Assembly: GCA_036936605.1 (NCBI GenBank)
Contig: JAUPFV010000001.1
Span: 119,482,771-119,546,770 of the forward strand
Origin: Limnanthes douglasii subsp. nivea
Lineage: Eukaryota > Streptophyta > Magnoliopsida > Brassicales > Limnanthaceae
Reading direction: 5' to 3'
DNA length: 64,000 bases
Position 1 is the first letter of the stretch, and each line of letters begins with the position of its first letter. The notes under the pieces are model-generated. The model was not told the DNA's origin, ran no database searches, and worked only from the letters and a program-made list of their open reading frames with translations. The translations under genes and the position numbers were made by a program. Shown here in pieces: positions 56,301 to 64,000 of this stretch.

Positions 56301-57713
56301 TATGGATCCTCCCTTTTGATTTCATATCTTATTATCACCATTGGGAATTTTAAGGTTTGTTCATTAATAGACTTCTCACAAACATCGCTAAATTTGTTAA
56401 AGAAAAATACTCACAAATGAATGCAAAAAGGATAATTTATTAATCGGAAAAGAAAAGATACAATCTTAAAGTTCGTAACCATATTTATAAGATACGAAAA
56501 TAACTTTTTCTTTCTTAATAATTACATGACCGTTCGTTTGAACGTGGACTAATGGTATGACGTCCATAACGTAAGAATATGCCAGTTACGTTACACGCTC
56601 ATTAATAGTAGTGAAGAGCGTGATATGTTCATTAATTGTAGTGGAAAATGATATACTTGTGGAAGGACAGTTACGACCGACTTTGATAATAGGATAGTAT
56701 CTCCTCGGCAAACCTTTTGTTTTTGCTATCCATACATCTTTATTCATGTCATTCAATGAACCTTCCTTTCTTGAACCCACAACCGATCCCCAATTTTCGT
56801 CAAATTTTTTGTCTACTTTGTTGTGCTCGAAAATCATAGATGAACTAATGAATTTGGTTCTTAATCCGATTTGAAAATTTCTTTGACTCATAAGGTTCCG
56901 TTTTTAACCAATTTTTTTTATTTTACTACGTCGTACAGGATATGACCTCATCTATCATATTGAACTTCAATTATTTATATTTATTTTAATTATTTGATAT
57001 TTTTATTTGAAAATAAATAAAAATAACTGCGTTTTTAATTTTTTTGTTACCAATAAATAAGGTAGACACGTTTTTTAAATCCATACTCAACAGTAATTCT
57101 TAAGTCTAAACTCGAAATTATAGTTTTGTTTCTGAAACGCCTCGTCCAACCAGAAAAGCAACACAAAGTTGAGTGCGGTGGTTTGCAAGAGTAGTTTCAC
57201 AGAAGTTACTGCCTAAACTTGATTTTAGGGATTCTCATTGGGTCACTTCTCACTTATCTGTTACATATCCAGTGCTGCCCGCAGAGCTGTTTTGCCCACA
57301 AGGGGAATCACAGACAAGGAGCCTGCAAATACTTGTCTCTGCGCCATTTAAAATCTCAATACACTCTCGGAGATCTGAGTCGTTTACTAACATCACCCAT
57401 TCCTCCTGATCGTCAAGTACTTGAGCTGAAATACCCCATTTTGCAATTGAAAACGTTTTCTGATTTCAGCGTAACTTGAACCTTATTGCACTCACTATCT
57501 TAAATAATACACCTGTCTATAGTATAGGTCCTTTTGATTATACAAAGGTCGCTCTGTGTAAAGCTAAGGACTCATCTTGTAAACTAGAATTTTTTTTTTT
57601 AATTGTTTTTTTGTCTTTTTTTCATCCTTTATTTGTTTCACATCCAAAGTTTTTTCGGATCAAATTTATACTTTTGTGTTTTATATATATATTGTGTTGT
57701 TCGATATCAAAAT
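56301..57713. other. Intergenic DNA, no gene seen
   Basis: AT-rich. ORFs at 56586-56891 (-) and 57173-57715 (+) have no family features that I recognise. A poly(T) run lies at about 57590-57600. Confidence 0.35.
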
Positions 57714-57725
57714 AATTTAAAATAT
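57714..57725. repeat. Target duplication of LINE, left
   Basis: AATTTAAAATAT, identical to 61501-61512. AT-only, so a chance match is possible, but it sits exactly at both expected ends. Confidence 0.65.
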
Positions 57726-60700
57726 TACATGTTGGAATGTTAGAGGGTTAAACGACCCTGTACGCCAAAAAGACGTACGTCATTTAGTCTTCACGAATAG
57801 TATAAATATCATTTGCTTTTTGGAGACCAAGGTTAAAGCTCCTAACACTGAGGTCTTTATGCGAACCATGCTGCCTTTCTAGCACTACCGCACAAACCAT
57901 GACTACCATCACTTAGGCAGAATATGGATAGCTTGGAACCCTAGTGTCTACAGCTTATCCATTTTGGATATAACGGCCCAGACCATCCACTGCTCCATAG
58001 TTTGGACTGCTAGAAATACCCGCTTCAATCTTACGACAGTCTATGGCTTTAATGATCACGCAAACCGGCTCCCTCTTTGGAGCAAGCTTCGATCCATTGC
58101 TCTTAATACGACCAGCTCCCCTTGGATTGTTCTCGGGGATTTCAATGCCATTAGAAACCCTCAGTAGAGAACCAGCCAAGACCCTCGTTGGAACAGTTCT
58201 ATCAAAGCTTTCAATGACTGCTGTAGAGCCTGTAATCTCGAGGATCTCCGTTCCACAGGATTCCAATTCTCTTGGTTCAACAGACAAGAGACTAACCTCA
58301 TATCCTCTAGAATTGATCGTGCGCTGATTAACGCCGATTGGGATGACTCTTTCCCGAACTCTTTTGCTCACTATGACATCCCGCTCACCTCTGACCACAC
58401 CCCAATTATTATCCACCTTTCCACCCCTTTCTTGACCTCCCCTAGCCCCTTCAAATATTTCAACATGTGGAAACTCCACCCGAGTTTCCAGGACTTGGTC
58501 CTCAACAATTGGAATATCCCCACTCACCAAAGCCCTATGGAAAATTTAGCCACTAAGCTCTCTAGGCTCGTCCCTTCTCTAATCTCCCTAAACAAAACTG
58601 CATTTAGTGATATTAGTGACCGTGTTAAGAAGGCTAGAGCCTCCCTAGTCCAAGCCCAAGTAAACCTCCTTAACTCCCCCTCAAACCAGTCTTTCATCTC
58701 CCTCGAAAAATCGGCTTCTGATTCCTACATTTTCTTCAGCCGTGCTGAAGAATCTTTCCTCAAGCAGAAATCCAGAGAAACCTGGCTCAAGCTTGGGGAC
58801 AAGAATTCCAAATTCTTCCATAACAGCATCCGAGCCCACAGAGCCAGGAATAAGATTCTCTCTATTCAGAAAGAGGACGGCACCTTAAGCTCCAACCCTC
58901 GCACCATCTCCGCCACCTTTAACAACTTCTTCCTTAATCAATTAGGCTCCCCTAGTTTGAAAGACTACCCTGGTCCTGGCCGAATCCGAAATCTAATTAA
59001 AACCTCGGTCCCCCAGAGCCTAATCTCGGACATGATTAAACCCATCTCTAATGAAGAAATCAAGCAAGCCCTATTTGCGATTAACAATGACAAGGCGCCT
59101 GACCCTGATGGTTTAAGCGCATACTTCTTCAAGACCTGCTGGACAACGGTAGGCCATGATGTCTGTGAAGGGGTCAAATCCTTCTTCTCAAGAGGGAAAA
59201 TGGACCCCAACTGGAACAAAACCCTAATAGCTCTCATCCCCAAAACAGATACCCCCTCCCACCCATCAGACTTTAGACCTATAGCCTGCTGCAACGTGAT
59301 TTACAAAACTATCTCGAAGATCATTGCAAATCGCATTAAGCCAACACTCCCATCCCTTATCGACCCCTCCCAATCCGCCTTCATCCCGGGGAGATCAATA
59401 GTGGAAAACATTATCCTCTCCCAAAACCTCCTGCATGGGTACCACGCTAATCGCAAAGGCCTCAGATGTGCCCTCAAAATAGACCTTAGAAAATCTTTTG
59501 ATAATGTCAGATGGGAACTCGTTCTTGACATCCTGCTTGCCATGAACTTCCCCATTGACATGATAAATTGGATCATCCAATGCATCACCACCCCCTCTTA
59601 CGTCGTTAGCATAAACGGCAAGACCTCGAACTACTTCCCGGGTACCAAAGGTCTCAGGGAAGGCGACCCTCTTTCCCCGTATATTTTTGTTATGGTAATG
59701 CAGGTACTCTCCAGCATCCTCCAGGAAAAAAGCAGGCATCCATCTTTCGGATTCCATTGGAAATGTCAAAAGCTTCATATCATCAACCTGTGCTTCGCAG
59801 ACGATCTCCTGATTCTTTGCAGAGCAAATTCTCCATCCATCAAACTCATCCTCGAAGGCCTTCAAGAATTTGCGACCCTATCAGGGCTTCATCTAAATCC
59901 CGCCAAAAGCCACATATTCTTCTCTGGAACCTCCCCCGGCACCAAGCATGAATACCTCTCCCTCCTCAACTTCATCGAAGGTTCCCTCCCAGTCCGTTAC
60001 CTAGAAGTTCCCCTCATCACCTCTCGCCTAACTTACAATGACTGCAGACCTCTTTTTCTCAAAATCACAAACCGAATCAACTCTTGGACCACAAAACAGC
60101 TTTCATATGCTGGCCGCCTTCAGCTTATCACATCTGTCCTCTTCGCTAGCCAAGTCTATTGGTCCTCAATTTTCATCCTCCCAATCAGAGTCCTCAAAGA
60201 GCTCTCGCAGCTCTTACGCAGATTCCTCTGGTCTGGCTCAGAAATGAAGATCACGGGATCAAAAATCGCTTGGGAAAGGGTAGTCGAGTCCAAAGAAGAG
60301 GGTGGCCTTGGGATCCCAGACTTAAAAACCTGGAATCAGGCGGCCGCCCTAAAACTCCTCTGGTCCATCCTCACAAAAAATGAGAATTCCCTTTGGACAA
60401 AATGGACTCTAATGGAAAAAATAAAAAACAACTGTTTCTGGACCATTCCCATCCCCCCAAACGACAGCTGGAGCTGGAGGAAAATCCTCAACCTCCGTCC
60501 AGTAGCAGCAAATCTCTACAGAGTCATAATTGGCAATGGAGAGGACACATCCATCTGGCATGACCCCTGGCTCTTCTCCACCTCTCTGATCAACCGCTAT
60601 GGACCTTCCATCCAATCCCTCTCCCGTCTGCGGAACTTAAAAATGGTGAAAGATCTCTATCAAAATGGCCGCTGGACGTGGCCCCCCCAAGCTAGAGCTC

Positions 60701-61338
60701 CTAACAGAAACCTCAACCCCTTCCTCACAGAAATAACATCTGCCATCGAAAACCTCCCCCCACCCTCCCCAGCTAAGGACACATTTATATGGCTCCCCAA
60801 CAAACAGCTTCATTCCTTCTCCATCAGTAGCACCTACAAATTCCTTAAACCAACCAGAAGTAAGATCGCCTGGTCTTCTCTTGTCTGGCACAAATTCTTG
60901 ATCCCCAGACACTCTTTCATCACTTGGCTTGCAATCCATAACAAGCTCACTACCAGGGATAAACTTATTGCGTGGGGTCTTGACTCGCCCCCGACCTGTG
61001 TCTTATGTGAAACATCGTCCGAAAGCATATAACACCTCCTAACCCAGTGCCACTTCTCCAGCGCAATATGGGAATCCTTTGCCCAAAAACTACTGTTTCC
61101 CTCCCCCCCTCCCTCTTGGCCCCTATGGTTAGAGCAAGCGAGCACATGGAACGCCCCAAAGGATAACCGAAAGACTCACTGGAAAACGGCCTTCTGTGCC
61201 ACCATCTACTACATCTGGAGGGAAAGGAATGACATAATCTACAACAACAAACAATCCCCCTTCACCATCATAGCTCATCATGTGCTATCTGACCTCAGAT
61301 ATCGATTCAAAGGAACAAAAGCCAATTTCACTGGATAG
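57724..61338 (+). pseudogene. LINE ORF2: endonuclease, reverse transcriptase, zinc-finger domain
   Basis: One frame of 1,205 codons with three internal stops: TAG 57880, TAG 58165, TAA 61030; the final stop is TAG 61336. The longest open piece is 58432-61032 (866 codons). Endonuclease: CWNVRGLNDPVRQKDVRHLV, FLETKVKAP, SSPWIVLGDFNAIRN and the catalytic-type LTSDHTPIIIHL (58395). Reverse transcriptase: NDKAPDPDGLSAYFFKTCW, FRPIACCNVIYKTISKIIAN, QSAFIPGRSIVENIIL, ALKIDLRKSFDNVRWE, LREGDPLSPYIFV and active site CFADDLLIL (59790). The C-terminal zf-RVT part has FITWLAIHNKLTTRDKLIAW and, after the stop at 61030, HLLTQCHFSSAIWESF. No RNase H is seen. Confidence 0.9.
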
Positions 61339-61500
61339 CCTAGCTACCCATAATGCCTTTCTAGCAATACAAGTGTAATTTCAAATTCTGTAACAATCCT
61401 CAATCCAATCTGGATTTCCCTTTGTACCGAGGCACTTGCCTCCTGAACCCATGTACAATATTTCATTTTTAATTTAAGCGTTTTTTATACCAAAAACAAA
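57726..61500 (+). mobile_element. L1-type LINE, probably 5'-truncated at the endonuclease start
   Basis: 3,775 bp. It begins within the first codons of the endonuclease (TGTTGGAATGTTAGAGGG) and ends after a 160-bp 3' UTR with a short A-rich tail (CCAAAAACAAA). The 12-bp duplication AATTTAAAATAT flanks it. The coding part is clearly richer in G and C than its surroundings and is nearly open, so it is the youngest element in the right half. Confidence 0.78.
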
Positions 61501-61512
61501 AATTTAAAATAT
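61501..61512. repeat. Target duplication of LINE, right
   Basis: AATTTAAAATAT, identical to 57714-57725. Confidence 0.65.
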
Positions 61513-61554
61513 ATAAATTGATTTTATGGTACATTCAAACTAGAGTAAACTCAA

Positions 61555-62633
61555 TATGGTCAAACAAGAATCTAGTCAGGTTTATGGAAAATTATGTTTC
61601 AAAGACACGTGGAATGCTTTAAGACTTGAAGGATCTTACTCTCTCCTATACTCTAACATCTGGAAAAATATGACTCCCATCAAATACTTTGGAGATTACT
61701 ACACAATTGGATCTCAGTTGACAATGTTCTTCAATTAAGAAACATTACACTTGTTTGCAAATGTAACTCTGTGTTATTATCTAATCTATCCAACATTATT
61801 TTGTTCAATGTTAGCTAGCATGGTATGTTTGGCTAAACTACAACAAGAATCTCTACCACATTGTAAGACTCCGGGTTTGGTCTGCACCTAATACGACTTA
61901 TATTAGGACTACTCTTCCTTCAATTATTTGTTGGTCTCTTTGGCAGCATCGAAATAAGAAAAAAGTTTAGTCTACAAGCTACTTCTAATAAAGAAGTAAT
62001 CAATTATGTCAACCATGTTATCCTTTATCTCGATATGGCTAATCTACTCAAAATAAAGTTCTGGACCAATGAATCTCATATGGCTCTCGACTTTTACTGT
62101 TTTCATCATCTAAGCCAGACACAAAGATTGAAACATATACACTAGTACCCTCCCTATGAACCCAAGCTAAAACTCAATATAGACGCCTCGTGTTTACAAT
62201 CGAGAGAAGCTTCATGAAGTGCTATTATTCGTGACTACAAGGGTGAAATAAAAGCACCTATATGAAGGAATTATGGAAAACTTAGTCTTATTATTGCTGA
62301 ACTCATGCTTTACTTGACGATTTAATCTTATGCAATAAATTGAAAATCTCTGTCTTAGAGATTGAAACTGACTGTATAATTTTTTTTAACTATGCTCTTC
62401 ACTAACAAATCACCTTGGTTCTTACTACCTACTCTTCAATGCTGCATCTAACATGACCATATCTTGTATACATAGAGAGCAAAACGTTGATGCGGACTGG
62501 CTTGGTAGATGGAAAAACAAATCCAAATACACATTTAATTTGACCACAAACCAAAATCCCAATTATCTCAAAGCTATTCTTCTGCTAGACAGTCTCCAAA
62601 CAAACTCTATCAGAGAAAGTATTGAGCCCTAAC
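61555..62633 (+). pseudogene. 3' part of another LINE: zinc-finger and RNase H domains
   Basis: Broken frames. 61556-61738 reads QVYGKLCFKDTWNAL and IWKNMTPIKYF, a zf-RVT-type region. Then LFVQC near 61800 and FVGLFGSIEIRKKF near 61925. RNase H: YEPKLKLNIDASCLQSREAS (62155), SAIIRDYKGEIKAP, KLSLIIAE, NKLKISVLEIETD (62335) and a VYIERKTLMRTGLV piece at 62465, where ENxxADWLGRxK is expected in another frame. It differs from the LINE at 57.7 kb, which has no RNase H. Its reverse transcriptase is not found nearby. Confidence 0.65.
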
Positions 62634-63334
62634 TCTAATGAATATCAAATTGATCGAGGTTTATAAAGATATGATAAATACTTAATGGAACTTAACTTTT
62701 TTGCGGATCTTTCAAGCTCTTATATTCTCGTAGTCTCCAATTATAGCAAAATTTATTCTCCTATATGTTGACCATTATTCCTAAATCGAGCTCAATCCTT
62801 GCAATCCTAATTGAATCACATCAAATTAATCTATCAAACATGCAAAAAATTATTAAACTATCTATGGAGTTTTTACTATAGAGTAACTAAAGAGACTTAC
62901 TGTTTTACCTAATGTTATTATCCATAATTTTTATTCAAATTTTAATGTTCTTAAATCTTTATTTAAAGTTCTTGAAGACTCAGTTCCTGAAATTTTTTGT
63001 TAGTCTTCCTCTCATTAAAAACAATGACTGATTTTTTTAGAGTTAGGTTAAAAGAATGTCTGAATCTCAATCATTTATTTTGTAGGAAAATACGATTAAA
63101 ACTCTAATCGTATAAATTCCATAACTTATAACATTTTGTGCTCGGGGACTACAATCCACTAAATTGATAAGAATTAGTTTAGTCTATGATTTATCAGTTT
63201 AGGCATAAGTGTTGAGATTGGGATTCACTCATTCACTGTGTGTAAATCCAATCAGTTACCACACTTTATATTTTACTAATCAAAGCTTCACATTATAGAT
63301 TCGAGGATAAATTCTGTTACACAGAAGAGTTGAG
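62634..63334. other. AT-rich intergenic DNA, no gene seen
   Basis: No ORF or repeat that I can support. Confidence 0.4.
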
Positions 63335-64000
63335 ATTTTTCTATGGAAAAATAAGGGACTATTTTTCAAGAGGCGGATCATCTTTCTAGGGCTGGACATA
63401 TTAAGGAGGCACATTATCCTTTATGGACTAGAATTCCAGTGTTAGTAAAAAAAGAACAAAAAAAAAGCAAATGTATGTTGAATTCACAGAGTTAAATTGA
63501 GCATGCTCTAAAAATCCATTTCATGTCCTTCGAATAGATCAACTGGTTTATTCTACTCGAGGGAATAAAATTATCTCTTTTATGGATGCCGTTGCGAGTT
63601 ATAATCAGACCCAAATGGATCTAAAATATCATGAAAGTACTGAATTCATCACTGATTGAGGACTACATTTTATAGGGTCATACCATTGGGGTTGAAGAAT
63701 GCTGGAACAACATATCAAAGGTTGGTGAATAAGGATTTTGCTCCACAGATTGGAAGAAATATAGAGGTATTGATGATATACTGGTAAAATGATCCGCATA
63801 TGGTGAAAACCTCGAAGATTTAGAGGATACATTTCTAAATTTAAGGCCATTCGTTTGAAGTTAAATCTTAAAAAGTGTACCTTTGCTGTCCGATCAGGGA
63901 AATTTTTGGGATATATTATTAGTGAAAAAGGGATAGAAGAAGATCTAGAATAATTCAACGCTTTAGTTTCGATAATATCGCCTCAGACTATGAAGGATGT
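63335..64000 (+). pseudogene. Ty3/gypsy element 4, reverse transcriptase relic running off the window
   Basis: Related to elements 1 and 2. Broken frames on the plus strand: ADHLSRAGHIKEAHYPLWTR (63372), VLVKK, then degraded FTDLNRACPKD-type sequence (63480), FMDAVASYNQTQMDLK (63580), GLKNAGTTYQRLVNKDFAPQ (63690), IDDILVK with the active-site Tyr lost in a short deletion (63770), SGKFLGYIISEKGIEED (63893). The rest lies beyond 64000. The ORF on the opposite strand (63629-63958) is its shadow. Confidence 0.8.

Noticed and set aside
57955..58530. 191-codon minus-strand ORF
   Set aside because: Shadow of the LINE endonuclease on the plus strand.
59395..59865. 156-codon minus-strand ORF
   Set aside because: Shadow of the LINE reverse transcriptase core, whose plus-strand motifs (FADDLLIL) are decisive.
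63629..63958. 109-codon minus-strand ORF
   Set aside because: Opposite strand of the gypsy element 4 reverse transcriptase relic.

Overview
The window is nuclear DNA of a flowering plant, most likely a eudicot. It shows a SET-domain gene with many short GT-AG introns, AT-rich intergenic DNA, Ty1/copia and Ty3/gypsy elements, L1-type LINEs, a tRNA-derived SINE, hAT elements and a Mutator-like element (MULE). I cannot name the species.

Layout. 83-4421 (+): 3' part of a gene for a Rubisco-LSMT/SETD3-like SET-domain lysine methyltransferase, 14 exons readable. 4668-18683: a 14,016-bp MULE with a perfect 9-bp target duplication (TTCATTATT) and long imperfect terminal inverted repeats that each carry a TATA box facing inward. 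It holds a decayed Ulp1/SENP-type cysteine protease gene (+), a small frameshifted acidic ORF (+) and a mudrA-type transposase gene (-). The transposase gene is split in its SWIM zinc finger by a 1.47-kb hAT-Tip100-like element (8-bp duplication). A second hAT-like element (16313-17655, 8-bp duplication), carrying a tRNA-Ala-like gene, interrupts the leader. 19.1-22.25 kb: very old LINE. 23.08-23.25 kb: SINE. 23.3-30.2 kb: AT-rich DNA with a second hAT copy and two diverged direct repeats. 30.2-30.5 kb: fold-back MITE. 30.6-33.6 kb: possible second MULE-like element. 34.3-52.6 kb: a Ty1/copia element broken by two related Ty3/gypsy (Tat-like) elements in opposite orientation. 52.66-56.3 kb: third gypsy element with its reverse transcriptase core deleted. 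57.7-61.5 kb: fairly young LINE with a 12-bp target duplication. 61.55-62.63 kb: RNase H end of another LINE. 63.3-64.0 kb: start of a fourth gypsy pol that runs off the window.

The most unusual signal is inside the MULE. I count by eye about 50 exact copies of the 8-mer TTCGCAKC or its complement, where about one is expected by chance in 14 kb. About 20 of these, with near matches, form a fixed 20-bp dyad, TTCGCAKC-N4-GMTGCGAA, always with a 4-bp centre. They lie only in introns, leaders and intergenic parts of the MULE, never in the exons I could define, and are almost absent from the other 50 kb. This resembles the short self-recognition motifs that the VANC anti-silencing proteins of Arabidopsis VANDAL MULEs bind, but with a different, palindromic site. 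A protein encoded by the element probably binds it as a dimer.

How the parts relate. Only the SET gene is a host gene. Everything else is transposons in various states of decay. The transposase would be the mobilising enzyme of the MULE family. The Ulp1-like protease and the small ORF are accessory genes, and the dyad array is the likely cis target of one of its products.
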